Part shown: positions 16,842 through 25,829 of the stretch, one piece after another
How positions within the stretch are numbered: position 1 is the stretch's first letter
Layout of the letters: every line of letters begins with the position of its first letter
NCBI GenBank assembly: GCA_949511625.1
Contig: CATFEX010000011.1
Coordinates: forward strand, 31,646 to 95,645
Direction: 5' to 3'
Length of the DNA stretch: 64,000 bases
Origin: UBA11891 sp003533785
GTDB taxonomy: Bacteria > Bacteroidota > Bacteroidia > Flavobacteriales > Flavobacteriaceae
The notes under the pieces: model-generated
Databases searched by the model: none
Told to the model about the DNA's origin: nothing
The model's input: only the letters and a program-made list of their open reading frames with translations
Made by a program: the position numbers and the translations under genes

Positions 16842-16858
16842 TTCTTGAAATTTTGCAG

Positions 16859-16866
16859 CAAAGATA
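16859..16866 (-). promoter_or_regulatory. TAnnTTTG -7 box of asnS
   Basis: TATCTTTG on the minus strand, extended as TATCTTTGCTGC, ends 17 bases before the asnS ATG. The same 12-base sequence occurs before tyrS. Confidence 0.5.
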
Positions 16867-16893
16867 AAGTTATTTCCATAGCTACTCGAGCAT

Positions 16894-19278
16894 TCATCTT
16901 TCTTGTTTTTCCTCTACTATTTTGATTTTAGGCTCTTTTAAAACTTTTTCGTTACTGAAGCTGTCTTCTAAGGAAATCAACAGGGAAGGAAGTAAAATAA
17001 GGTTTGCCAGCATCGCAAAAAGAAGTGTAACAGCAACCAGTCCTCCCAAAGCTCGGGTGCCTCCAAAGTTGGAGCTCATAAAGACAATGAATCCAAAAAA
17101 GAGTACTACTGAAGTGTAAAACATACTGATTCCTGTTTCTTTTAAAGCTGCGTAAACTGACCGCTTGATTTTCCAATTGGATTCGATGAGTTCCTGACGG
17201 TATTTGGCCAGGAAGTGGATTGTGTCATCTACAGAAATTCCAAAGGCAATGCTAAAGACTAAGATAGTAGACGGTTTCAGGGGAATTCCCGTAAATCCCA
17301 TCACCCCAGCGGTAATGATTAAAGGTAATAGGTTTGGAATTAGTGAAACAACAATCATTTTTAGGGAACGAAACATATAAGCCATGAAAAGGGCAATGAG
17401 AATAATCGCCAACAATAGTGATAAAAATAAATTTTTGATCAGATAATGCGTCCCCTTTAAAAAGAGTAAAGATTTTCCAGTCAATTCCACGGTATATCGT
17501 TTTTCAGGGAAAATCTTTTGAATGGCTTTTATCAAATCGGCTTCTATTTGTTCCATCCGATCAGTTGGAACGTCCTGCATAAAAGTTGTAAGCCGAGCAT
17601 ATTGCCCCGTAGAATCTACATAATTAGCCAAAAGATCACCATTAGCCGATACATTGTTGATATAGGGTAAAATAAATCTGTTTTCCTGAGTTGTGGGTAA
17701 CTGGTAGTAATTTACATTGCCATTGTAATAGGCTTGTTTAGCATATTTATAAGCGTTCACAATAGAAACGGGAGTTGACAATTCGGGAATATCATCTATT
17801 GTCTCATGTAAGCGATTAATTCGTCGAAGGGTAGACAAACTGTAGGCTCCTTTTTGCCGTTTGGTATCGAATCGAATTTCTAAGGGGACGATTCCTTTGA
17901 ACTCTTTTTCAAAGAAAATAATATCATCAAAAAAGGCCGCTTTTTTGGGCATGTCCTCAATAAGACTGCCCGAAATTTTGATTTGGTATATACCGATGAT
18001 TCCGAGTGCCAGACTGATTACTGAAATAATATAGACGCCAATTTTCTTATTTTTTACTATGGTTTCCATTTGTCTGACAATTCCTTCGATCCACTTGTTT
18101 TTTAAGTGCTTCAAGTGTTTTGAGTTGGGAGATGGAAGAAAACTATAAATGATAGGAATCATAAACAACGAAAGCAAAAATATCCCGACGATATTGAGAG
18201 AGGCCACAATACCAAATTCTTTCAGAATTTTACTGTTGGTTAGAATGAAGGTGGCAAAACCTGATGCTGTAGTAAGGTTGGTCATCAGGGTTGCGTTTCC
18301 AATTTTGGTTATGACCCGCTGTAAGGATTTGATTTTATTTCCGTGTTTAGCAACTTCAAGCTGGTATTTGTTGATCAAGAAAATACAGTTTGGAACTCCA
18401 ATTACGATAATCAGAGGAGGAATTAGCGCCGTAAGAACTGTAATTTCGTACCCCAAAAACCCCAAGACACCAAAGGCCCACATAACACCAATCAATACTA
18501 CTAGAAGGGAAATAAATGTGGCACGGAAAGAGCGGAAAAAGAGAAAAAAGATTAGCGAAGTCAGCAGGGTAGCAAAAAGGACAAAAATTCCGATTTCATC
18601 CACGATATTCTGAGAGTTGAGGGTCCGTACGTAGGGCATTCCAGAAACCCGTAAATCTGTTTGATAGGTCTTTTCAAAAGCATTTATTTCTGGGATGAGA
18701 TCATCAAAGATGAAATCCTTTCGGGCTGCTGAATTCACCAGTTCTTTCTTCATATACACCAGTGATCGAACGGTTCCAGTCTCGGTATTATAAAGCAGGT
18801 CTTTGTAGAAGGGTAGTTCTAGGAAAAGCGTTTGCTTGTATTGATCTAGAATGGCTTGGTCTTCAACAATAGAGTCCAAAAGAGGTACCAAATCAAATCG
18901 TTCTTCTCGTGTATTTTTTTTAAGCCCTTTGAGGTTCTCCACTGAGAGAACACTTTCAACTTCTGGGTAGCGGGTTAGTTTCTCATTGAGGGATTTCCAA
19001 GCTTTAAGATTAGTTGAGTTAAAGAAAGCTGTATCCTTAAGGGCAATGACAACCAGGTTGCCTTCCTCGCCAAAGGTTTCTAAAAATTTTTGATATCGAA
19101 GATTTTCGGGGTGCTTGTCGGGTAGGAGATTGGCTTCAGTGTAAGTGAATTGCATATACTGCCACTGGGTAGACCAAAAAAGAGTTACACCGAGAATTCC
19201 AAATAAAATTAGAATTCGGTTTCTAAGAATGAGTCGCGCCATGGCCTCCCAAAAATTAAACTGCCTTTTTTTTATCAT
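16894..19278 (-). CDS. RND/MMPL-superfamily exporter
   Basis: The 794 residues form two repeats, each with one membrane helix, a large extracytoplasmic loop (about 40-215 and 425-610), then five membrane helices. The second half carries the RND signature FGISVDDTIHFLAKYRQEL; the first half has GVPNCIFLINKY in the same place. Such proteins use the proton gradient to move lipids, hopanoids or other hydrophobic compounds. There is no adaptor or outer-membrane factor beside it. It lies 29 bases after frr and may be transcribed with pyrH and frr. The cargo is unknown. Confidence 0.87.
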   Translation of the reverse strand: MIKKRQFNFWEAMARLILRNRILILFGILGVTLFWSTQWQYMQFTYTEANLLPDKHPENLRYQKFLETFGEEGNLVVIALKDTAFFNSTNLKAWKSLNEKLTRYPEVESVLSVENLKGLKKNTREERFDLVPLLDSIVEDQAILDQYKQTLFLELPFYKDLLYNTETGTVRSLVYMKKELVNSAARKDFIFDDLIPEINAFEKTYQTDLRVSGMPYVRTLNSQNIVDEIGIFVLFATLLTSLIFFLFFRSFRATFISLLVVLIGVMWAFGVLGFLGYEITVLTALIPPLIIVIGVPNCIFLINKYQLEVAKHGNKIKSLQRVITKIGNATLMTNLTTASGFATFILTNSKILKEFGIVASLNIVGIFLLSLFMIPIIYSFLPSPNSKHLKHLKNKWIEGIVRQMETIVKNKKIGVYIISVISLALGIIGIYQIKISGSLIEDMPKKAAFFDDIIFFEKEFKGIVPLEIRFDTKRQKGAYSLSTLRRINRLHETIDDIPELSTPVSIVNAYKYAKQAYYNGNVNYYQLPTTQENRFILPYINNVSANGDLLANYVDSTGQYARLTTFMQDVPTDRMEQIEADLIKAIQKIFPEKRYTVELTGKSLLFLKGTHYLIKNLFLSLLLAIILIALFMAYMFRSLKMIVVSLIPNLLPLIITAGVMGFTGIPLKPSTILVFSIAFGISVDDTIHFLAKYRQELIESNWKIKRSVYAALKETGISMFYTSVVLFFGFIVFMSSNFGGTRALGGLVAVTLLFAMLANLILLPSLLISLEDSFSNEKVLKEPKIKIVEEKQER

Positions 19279-19306
19279 AAATAGGGGGAAGCCTTTTGAA
19301 AGGAAA

Positions 19307-19861
19307 CTAAACGGTTAGGATTTCTTTTTCTTTGTTTTGAAAGATAAGGTCTACATCTTTAATAAAGCGATCTGTAAGTTCTTGGATATCTTGCTCATAG
19401 TTTTTTTGGAGGTCTTCAATAGCCTCTGATTTTTTCACCTCTTGGTTGGCCTCTTTTCGAAAACCTCGAATACTTATTTTGGTATTTTCGGTCTCTGATT
19501 TGGCGAGTTTCACCAATTCTTTTCGTCGCTCTTCCGTCAAAGGAGGAATTGATATGATGACGGATTCACCGTTATTCATGGGGGTAAACCCTAAATTGGC
19601 AATAAGTATGGCTTTTTCAACGTCTGCTAATAAGCTTTTTTCCCAAGGTTGTACGCTTAGGGTTCTTGCATCTGGAGTATTAATATTGGCTACCTGACTC
19701 AAAGGAGTCATCGTACCATAATAATCAATAGTCACCGTTGAAAGCATGACGGGGTTGGCTTTACCCGCCCGGATATTCAATAACTCTTTTTCCAAATGAG
19801 TTAAGGATTGTTCCATTTTTTCTTTAGCGCCAGCTACAATAAAGTCTAATTCTTCGTTCAT
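19307..19861 (-). CDS. frr: Ribosome recycling factor
   Basis: This factor works with EF-G to split the post-termination ribosome. Its 184 residues are the standard length and show the N-terminal helix with LNIRAGKANPVMLSTVTIDYYG, the middle domain (DARTLSVQPWEKSLL, ISIPPLTEERRKELVKLAK) and a final long helix. It lies 9 bases after pyrH, the order found across most bacteria. Acidic N-terminal residues (MNEELDFI) fit Bacteroidota homologues. Confidence 0.97.
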   Translation of the reverse strand: MNEELDFIVAGAKEKMEQSLTHLEKELLNIRAGKANPVMLSTVTIDYYGTMTPLSQVANINTPDARTLSVQPWEKSLLADVEKAILIANLGFTPMNNGESVIISIPPLTEERRKELVKLAKSETENTKISIRGFRKEANQEVKKSEAIEDLQKNYEQDIQELTDRFIKDVDLIFQNKEKEILTV

Positions 19862-19870
19862 ACAATGGAT

Positions 19871-20578
19871 TTACAAATACACGCGTGTTCCAATATTTTC
19901 TCCCAAGGCAATTTTTTTGAGATTACCCCGATTATTCATGTCAAAAACGATAATTGGTAACTCATTTTCTTGGCTGAGTGTAAAGGCTGTTGTGTCCATT
20001 ACTTTAAGCCCTTTTTTAAGAACATCATCAAAAGACAGAGTATCAAACTTGATGGCTTCTTTATTTTTTTCAGGGTCTTCGTTATAGATTCCATCTACCC
20101 GTGTTCCTTTCAAAATTACATCAGCATTGATTTCTATGGCACGAAGAACCGCCGCAGAGTCTGTGGTAAAGTAGGGGTTTCCAGTACCGGATCCAAAAAT
20201 AACAACGCGCCCTTTTTCAAGATGCCGGGTCGCTTTTCTTTTAATAAAGGGTTCGGCGATGGCTTCGATTTTGATAGCGGTTTGCAAGCGCGTAGGTACC
20301 CCGTTGTCTTCTAAGGCACTTTGAAGTGCCAAGCCGTTGATGACCGTAGCCAGCATGCCCATATAGTCGCCCTGGACCCGATCCATTCCTTTGCTAGCGC
20401 CTGAAATCCCTCTAAAAATATTTCCACCACCAATGACAATGGCAAGTTCGATTCCCAACTCGTGTAGGGCTTTTATGTCATTAGCATAGTCATCGAGCCG
20501 CTGTGGGTCAATGCCTGAAGTTCGGGATCCCATCAATGATTCCCCGCTCACTTTCAATAAAATTCGTTTGTATTTCAT
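19871..20578 (-). CDS. pyrH: UMP kinase
   Basis: UMP kinase makes UDP from UMP and ATP in pyrimidine nucleotide synthesis. The 235-residue amino-acid-kinase fold shows the phosphate loop KYKRILLKVSGESLMG, VIGGGNIFRG, the UMP-binding region DYMGMLATVINGLALQ, and the ATP site GTGNPYFTTDSAAVLRA. It lies directly upstream of frr and shares its direction. A TATATTTG box ends 17 bases before the start, so this is the head of a pyrH-frr transcription unit, possibly continuing into the RND exporter gene. Confidence 0.97.
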   Translation of the reverse strand: MKYKRILLKVSGESLMGSRTSGIDPQRLDDYANDIKALHELGIELAIVIGGGNIFRGISGASKGMDRVQGDYMGMLATVINGLALQSALEDNGVPTRLQTAIKIEAIAEPFIKRKATRHLEKGRVVIFGSGTGNPYFTTDSAAVLRAIEINADVILKGTRVDGIYNEDPEKNKEAIKFDTLSFDDVLKKGLKVMDTTAFTLSQENELPIIVFDMNNRGNLKKIALGENIGTRVYL

Positions 20579-20595
20579 AGCCCTTTAGGTTCCAA

Positions 20596-20603
20596 CAAAT
20601 ATA
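20596..20603 (-). promoter_or_regulatory. TAnnTTTG -7 box of pyrH
   Basis: TATATTTG on the minus strand ends 17 bases before the pyrH ATG, in the 62-base gap after nadC. It fits the spacing seen before asnS, rpoN, tyrS and leuS. Confidence 0.45.
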
Positions 20604-20640
20604 AGAAATCGAGAGGGATTCTTGAAATGGTAGTATGGGC

Positions 20641-21507
20641 TCAACTTGTGGCTTTCAGACTTAAATCAATATTTTGAGCAGAATGAGTCAGTGCTCCCAG
20701 TGAAACATAATCTACCCCTGTTTCGGCAATGGCTACAATAGTTTCTTTCGTAATATTTCCAGAAGCTTCTGTAGGAAATTGCCCCGCGTTGATATGCAAC
20801 GCTTCTTTTAGTTTTTCTGGATTCATATTATCCAAAAGCAAACGATTGATCCACGGGTATTGTAGACAGGTTGTAACTTCTTGCAAGCTGCGGGTCTCTA
20901 CAATCACAGCGAGTGGATGTTCTAAGGCATCCAAATAGATTCGGACTTTTTCGAGTGTTGTTTCTAAAGAGCCATTGTAATCAATGTGATTGTCTTTGAT
21001 CATGATGGCATCATACAAGCCCATTCTATGATTTACACCACCTCCTATTTGAACGGCCCATTTTTCGGCGTGGCGAAAGTTTGGTGTTGTTTTACGGGTA
21101 TCCAATAATTGACAAGAAGTATGTCCAATCAGTTGAGATAAATCCTTGGTTAGACTTGCAATTCCGCTCATGCGCTGCAGGCAATTTAAAACCAATCGTT
21201 CGGTAGCCAAGAGGGACTGAGACGATCCTTCTACCTCAAAGACTATACTTTCCTTTTCTACCTTTGTTCCATCGGATATCATGGTCATCATAGTCAAGGA
21301 TGGATCGAATTCTTTAAAAATCATGGAAGCCATCTCCACACCAGCAATCACACAATCCTCTTTTACCAATAATTGAGCGCGATGTTTCTTTGCAGAAGAT
21401 AAGCAGGCCAAAGCAGAATGATCAGCATCACCTATGTCTTCCTGTAAGGCAGATTGAATTAATCTTTTTAGGGGTTCTTTATATTGATCTTGAAAACTTC
21501 TAGGCAT
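20641..21507 (-). CDS. nadC: Nicotinate-nucleotide pyrophosphorylase (quinolinate phosphoribosyltransferase)
   Basis: NadC turns quinolinate and PRPP into nicotinate mononucleotide, the third step of de novo NAD synthesis from aspartate. The roughly 288 residues contain the family marks LQEDIGDADHSALACL, the catalytic region LNCLQRMSGIASLT, LLDTRKTTPNFRHAEKWAV, and GGGVNHRMGLYDAIMIKDNH. The C-terminal barrel strands include VDYVSLGALTHSA. I prefer the ATG at 21507 (MPRSFQ), which overlaps nadB by 8 bases; an ATG at 21516 is also possible. It is the last gene of the nadA-nadB-nadC run. Confidence 0.95.
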   Translation of the reverse strand: MPRSFQDQYKEPLKRLIQSALQEDIGDADHSALACLSSAKKHRAQLLVKEDCVIAGVEMASMIFKEFDPSLTMMTMISDGTKVEKESIVFEVEGSSQSLLATERLVLNCLQRMSGIASLTKDLSQLIGHTSCQLLDTRKTTPNFRHAEKWAVQIGGGVNHRMGLYDAIMIKDNHIDYNGSLETTLEKVRIYLDALEHPLAVIVETRSLQEVTTCLQYPWINRLLLDNMNPEKLKEALHINAGQFPTEASGNITKETIVAIAETGVDYVSLGALTHSAQNIDLSLKATS

Positions 21508-23053
21508 AGTCAGCATTATAAAAAGTCCCTTGATTGCTTTTGATTTGCTGGGATTGCTTGATCAAAATATACGCAACACTAACCATATTTCTCAATTCAC
21601 AAAATTGAGGCGTCAATTTCAATTTTTGATACAAAGATTGACTTTCTTGATAGATAACTCCCAATTTTGTTTCCGCCTGCTCCAATCCCTCTATGGACTT
21701 GAAAATGCCGGCATACTCTGTCATTACTTGTCGTAGTCTGAGTTTCAAATCGGAGATCTGTTCCATTTTTTCTACTGCGATCTCCAAATTCCCTTTCCAT
21801 ACCGGGAGATTTTGGTAGAACTCATCCGACAAAGCCTCCTCACATATATATGTTTTACTATCTAGGGCGGCACGATGTGCAAATACAAGCGATTCCAGAA
21901 GGGAGTTCGATGCCAAGCGATTGGCTCCGTGCAACCCTGTGTAGCTGCATTCTCCAATCGCATAGAGTCCGTCAAGTTCACTTCGGCTGTATTCATTGAC
22001 AGCGATTCCTCCACAAAAATAATGCGCGGCAGGCGCAACAGGAATGGACTGTTCGGGGACTTGAATTCCTAATTGATGGCAGTTTTGATAGATAGTTGGG
22101 AAATGTTCTTTAAATTGTTTTTTGCCAATTTTACTGCAATCAAGAGCTATGGATGTGGCGTGTGTGTTCTGCATTTCTTGAGCAATGGCTCTAGCAACTA
22201 TATCACGAGGGGCCAAATCCGCTCTCAAATCATAAGTAGCCATAAAGGCTTTTCCGTGCTTATTTTTCAAAACGCCCCCTTCTCCCCGCACCGCTTCTGT
22301 AATCAAAAAAGTAGCTCCATCTATCTTTGGAACTAGGGCCGTAGGATGAAATTGCACGTAGGACAGGCCTTGGATTTTTACTTTAGCTCTGTAGGCAGCT
22401 CCTAGGCCGTCTCCGGTGGCTCCTGCAGGATTCGTGGTATGCGAATAGAGTTGACCGGCTCCTCCCGTAGTTAGGATTGTAGCTTTGCTACCGATGGTAA
22501 TAATCTCTTCTTTCTCTTTGGAAATCACATAGGCTCCATAACATTTTTTGTTCTTCGTTTTGGTGTGGTGATCGGTGATTAAATCCACTAAAACATGATT
22601 TTCCAGACACCGCACATTGGGGAAAGACTTGATTTTTTTTATCAAGGCTTCTTGGATTTGCAATCCAGTTTGATCTTTGTAATGTACGATTCGTTTTTCC
22701 GAATGGCCGCCTTCTTTGGTGAGGTGCAATTCTTCTTTCAAAGTGTCAAATTGGGTTCCCCATTCTTGTAATTCTTTCAATCGTTGATGCCCTTCTTCGA
22801 TAACGAATTGAACCACGCTGGCCTCACACATGCCATCGCCAGCAATGAGCGTGTCTTTTATGTGTTTTTTGAAAGAATCCTGTTTGAAATCAGAAACTAC
22901 TGCAATTCCTCCTTGGGCATAGCGCGTATTAGTCTCCAAGAGCTCATCTTTGGCAATTAGAACCAACTCAATTTCAGGATGGTGCTCTGCTATTTTAATG
23001 GCATAGGTGAGCCCTGAAATACCACTACCGATAACAAGGATGTCTGTTGTCAT
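21500..23053 (-). CDS. nadB: L-aspartate oxidase
   Basis: NadB oxidises L-aspartate to iminoaspartate, which NadA condenses to quinolinate. The 517 residues show the FAD-binding start DILVIGSGISGLTYAIKIAE, RYAQGGIAVV, the active-site region GEGGVLKNKHG and DLAPRDIVARAIAQEM, and HYFCGGIAVNEYS, ending in the helical succinate-dehydrogenase-like C-terminal domain. The motifs and neighbours separate it from fumarate reductase flavoproteins. It lies 3 bases after nadA and overlaps nadC, so the three are almost certainly one operon. Confidence 0.96.
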   Translation of the reverse strand: MTTDILVIGSGISGLTYAIKIAEHHPEIELVLIAKDELLETNTRYAQGGIAVVSDFKQDSFKKHIKDTLIAGDGMCEASVVQFVIEEGHQRLKELQEWGTQFDTLKEELHLTKEGGHSEKRIVHYKDQTGLQIQEALIKKIKSFPNVRCLENHVLVDLITDHHTKTKNKKCYGAYVISKEKEEIITIGSKATILTTGGAGQLYSHTTNPAGATGDGLGAAYRAKVKIQGLSYVQFHPTALVPKIDGATFLITEAVRGEGGVLKNKHGKAFMATYDLRADLAPRDIVARAIAQEMQNTHATSIALDCSKIGKKQFKEHFPTIYQNCHQLGIQVPEQSIPVAPAAHYFCGGIAVNEYSRSELDGLYAIGECSYTGLHGANRLASNSLLESLVFAHRAALDSKTYICEEALSDEFYQNLPVWKGNLEIAVEKMEQISDLKLRLRQVMTEYAGIFKSIEGLEQAETKLGVIYQESQSLYQKLKLTPQFCELRNMVSVAYILIKQSQQIKSNQGTFYNADYA

Positions 23054-23056
23054 AGT

Positions 23057-24055
23057 TTAGCCAAGGGCGAGCATCCGATCAATGGGTGCTTTAGCCGCTG
23101 CCATCAGTTGGGAATCCAGTTCAATTTCTGGAAGTTCATACCGCAGGCAGTTGTATAGTTTTTCGAGTGTGTTGAGTTTCATAAAAGCGCATTCACTACA
23201 GGCACAGGTTTCATCTTCCACCGGAGCAGGAATAAAGGTCTTTTCGGGGCATCGTTTTTTCATCTCGTGTAAGATACCTGCCTCGGTGGCTACAATAAAA
23301 ATAGTTGCCGGGCTCTTTTGAACATGCTGCAACAAGCCAGAAGTGCTTCCGATATAGTGTGCAATATCCAATACTTGGGATTCGCTTTCGGGATGAGCGA
23401 TAAACTCAGCAGTGGGATATTCTTTAACTAAAGCGATAATCCTATTGAAAGAAAAGGCCTCGTGTACTAGGCATGCTCCGTCCCATAAGATCATATCACG
23501 CCCCGTCTCTTTGATAAGATATCTTCCCAAATTCTTGTCTGGGGCAAATACAATTGGAGTTTCCTTCGGAATGGATTCAATCACCCGAACAGCGTTGCTT
23601 GAAGTACAAACTATATCACTGAGTGCTTTTATTTCAGCTGAACAATTGATATAAGTCACAACGACAGCTTCTGGGTATTGCGATAAAAATTTTTTAAAGT
23701 CTTGGGGAGGACAGGAATCGGCCAAAGAACACCCTGCCTTTAAATCGGGTAAAAGTACTTTTTTGCTCGGATTGACAATTTTGGCTGTTTCTGCCATAAA
23801 GTGAACACCGGCGAACACAATCATTTCTGCTTCAACTTTTTCAGCTGCTTGAGCCAGATAGAGACTGTCACCCAAATAATCCGACAACTCCTGAATGGCT
23901 TCTTCCTGATAATAATGGGCGAGAATAACAGCATTTTTTTCTCTTTTCAAGCGCTGAATTTCATCTACCAAAGAGACCTCAGGTGGAATAGGCTCGGGGA
24001 TGAACCCCCTGCGCTGGAGTTGTGAAAGATGGATAGGAGTGTCAATGGCTTTCAT
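23057..24055 (-). CDS. nadA: Quinolinate synthase (4Fe-4S)
   Basis: NadA condenses iminoaspartate with dihydroxyacetone phosphate to quinolinate using an oxygen-sensitive 4Fe-4S cluster. In 332 residues it shows VILAHYYQEEAIQELSDYLG, LKAGCSLADSC, VTYINCSAEIKA, TSSNAV, FAPDKNLGRY and, near the end, the Cys group ETCACSECAFMKLN. Three Cys, one from each of the repeated domains, are expected to bind the cluster. It is the first gene of the nad operon and is separated from truB by 38 bases. No exact TAnnTTTG box lies close to its start. Confidence 0.96.
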   Translation of the reverse strand: MKAIDTPIHLSQLQRRGFIPEPIPPEVSLVDEIQRLKREKNAVILAHYYQEEAIQELSDYLGDSLYLAQAAEKVEAEMIVFAGVHFMAETAKIVNPSKKVLLPDLKAGCSLADSCPPQDFKKFLSQYPEAVVVTYINCSAEIKALSDIVCTSSNAVRVIESIPKETPIVFAPDKNLGRYLIKETGRDMILWDGACLVHEAFSFNRIIALVKEYPTAEFIAHPESESQVLDIAHYIGSTSGLLQHVQKSPATIFIVATEAGILHEMKKRCPEKTFIPAPVEDETCACSECAFMKLNTLEKLYNCLRYELPEIELDSQLMAAAKAPIDRMLALG

Positions 24056-24093
24056 AAAATCCTTGTAAAAATAACGAAAAAGCTACTTTCTAG

Positions 24094-24807
24094 CTAGGTC
24101 TTTGGAGTGATTAAATTAATCAACCTATCTAAGGGGTAGGCGTCATCAAGCCGATACTTTCCAATCTGGGTTCTGCACAAACTTTTCAAATGGGCACCCG
24201 ATTCCAAAGCCCGCCCCAAATCGTAGGCTAACGAACGGATGTAGGTGCCCTTGCTGCAGCGTACTTGAAAGCCAAGCACAGGAAACGCACGGCTATCCAA
24301 TTCAAAAGTGTCAATATGAATTTTTCGAGCATCTACAGCTACTGTTTCCCCTTTTCTGGCATGCTCATACAATCGGACACCTTCTTTTTTGATTGCTGAA
24401 AAGAGTGGAGGAAATTGTTCTTGGGATCCTAGAAAAGTTTTTCGGACCGCTTCAATTTTATCTGGAGAGATATGGTCAGTAGGGTAGGTCGTGTCAATGG
24501 CAGTTTCTAAATCATAAGAAGGTGTGGTAGCTCCTAATTGAATTTGACCACTATATTCTTTATCCATTCCCTGAAATTCACCAATCCGCTTGGTCCATTT
24601 ACCTACACAAATCAATAGAAGCCCTGAGGCCAAAGGATCTAAAGTTCCAGCATGACCAATTTTAATTTTTTTCAAACCCCATCTCTTTTTTAGTGCCCAA
24701 CGAATTTTGTTTACCACTTGAAAGGAAGTCCATTCCAAAGGCTTATCAACCAAGAGCAGCTGACCTGCCAGCCAGTCTTCAACAGCTAGTTTATCTAAAG
24801 AATTCAT
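24094..24807 (-). CDS. truB: tRNA pseudouridine(55) synthase
   Basis: TruB makes the universal pseudouridine in the T-loop of tRNA. The 237 residues show LLVDKPLEWTSFQVVNKIR, the catalytic motif GHAGTLDPLASGLLLICVGK (catalytic Asp within TLDP), the thumb insertion region ATTPSYDLETAID, and CSKGTYIRSLAYDLG. There is no C-terminal PUA domain, as in many Bacteroidota TruB proteins. The start overlaps uppP by 17 bases, so truB is translated from the same mRNA as uppP. Confidence 0.96.
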   Translation of the reverse strand: MNSLDKLAVEDWLAGQLLLVDKPLEWTSFQVVNKIRWALKKRWGLKKIKIGHAGTLDPLASGLLLICVGKWTKRIGEFQGMDKEYSGQIQLGATTPSYDLETAIDTTYPTDHISPDKIEAVRKTFLGSQEQFPPLFSAIKKEGVRLYEHARKGETVAVDARKIHIDTFELDSRAFPVLGFQVRCSKGTYIRSLAYDLGRALESGAHLKSLCRTQIGKYRLDDAYPLDRLINLITPKT

Positions 24808-25582
24808 AACTCATTGCAACAAGTCCAACCACCAAACAATACACTGCAAAATAAGTGAGTTGACTTTTTTTAACCAAAGCAATCATCCAACGACAAGCCA
24901 GTATCCCAGTGAAAAATGCAGTGATAAAGCCAATAAAAAGAGGAGTGTAGGCTACTTCTGTAGAAGCAAAATCTACATCCAGTAGGCTTTTGAACATGCT
25001 TCCAAAGATTAATGGAATCACCATGAGAAAGGAAAATCGAGCTGCTTTTTCACGTTCAACACCCAGCAAAACAGCGGTAGCAATCGTAGCCCCACTTCTT
25101 GATATACCGGGTAAAATGGCAATAGCTTGGGCGAGGCCTATAACCAATGCATTTTTGGGAGTTAATGAGTTTCCTGCGGCTTTGCTACTGTCGGCCAAGC
25201 GAAGCAATACGGCAGTGAGCACTAAGGCCACACCAACCCAGCCCAAGCGCCCTTCAAATAAAAGAGCAACCTGTTCTTCGAAAAACAAACCGATGCCGGC
25301 AGCAGGAAGCATAGAAATGACGATTAGGCTTGCAAAGAGCCAACTAGCATTCATTTTTAATTCAACGAGTCCTTTTAAGATCTCCAAAATGTCTTTTCTA
25401 AACACAATCAGAGTACTCAAAGCAGTAGCCGTATGTAATACTAAGGTGAGTAGAAGGCCTTCTTGGGGAACGGAATCACCAAGTAGAATTTTGGTCAGCT
25501 CCAAATGACCACTAGATGAAACGGGAAGGAATTCGGTGAGTCCTTGAATCACTCCCAACATAAAAGCCGACAACCACTCCAT
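24791..25582 (-). CDS. uppP: Undecaprenyl-diphosphatase
   Basis: UppP (BacA) removes a phosphate from undecaprenyl pyrophosphate, so that the lipid carrier can be reused for peptidoglycan and surface glycans. The 263 residues are mostly membrane helices. They carry the two signature stretches GVIQGLTEFLPVSSSGHLEL near the N-terminus and AQAIAILPGISRSGATIATA in the middle. Overproduction of this family gives bacitracin resistance. Its ATG shares one base with the stop of the DUF3098 gene (TAATG) and its end overlaps truB, so the genes are tightly coupled. Confidence 0.95.
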   Translation of the reverse strand: MEWLSAFMLGVIQGLTEFLPVSSSGHLELTKILLGDSVPQEGLLLTLVLHTATALSTLIVFRKDILEILKGLVELKMNASWLFASLIVISMLPAAGIGLFFEEQVALLFEGRLGWVGVALVLTAVLLRLADSSKAAGNSLTPKNALVIGLAQAIAILPGISRSGATIATAVLLGVEREKAARFSFLMVIPLIFGSMFKSLLDVDFASTEVAYTPLFIGFITAFFTGILACRWMIALVKKSQLTYFAVYCLVVGLVAMSYEFFR

Positions 25583-25818
25583 TAAGACTTGGTTTGTGCA
25601 AAAATGGAATATACGGCAACTCCAAATCCTACAAGAACAAATGTTGGAGCCAATCGGATTCTTTGAAAATTGAAAATTTCGGGATTGAACACGGAAGGGT
25701 CTTCACTTCCTCCTCCCGACATCAAGACAAATCCCAAAATAATGATTCCCAAGGCAAGGCCCAGAAGGCGATAGTTTTTTTTGTCAAAAATGAAGTTTTT
25801 CTTTTTTCTAGATTCCAT
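25582..25818 (-). CDS. DUF3098 family small membrane protein
   Basis: This 78-residue protein has a basic start (ESRKKKNFIFDKKNYRLL) and two predicted helices, GLALGIIILGFVLMSGGG and TFVLVGFGVAVYSIFA, separated by a short loop rich in Asp, Pro and Phe. The pattern fits the Bacteroidota family DUF3098, which usually lies between ftsX and uppP, as here. No function is established; the neighbourhood suggests a link to cell envelope or division. It begins 11 bases after ftsX and shares a base with the uppP start. Confidence 0.85.
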   Translation of the reverse strand: MESRKKKNFIFDKKNYRLLGLALGIIILGFVLMSGGGSEDPSVFNPEIFNFQRIRLAPTFVLVGFGVAVYSIFAQTKS

Positions 25819-25829
25819 GGATAAGAAGG

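Noticed and set aside
18149..18613. Open frame of 154 codons opposite the RND exporter
   Set aside because: Very rich in Ile, Lys, Arg and Thr as expected of the antisense of membrane helices; no independent support.
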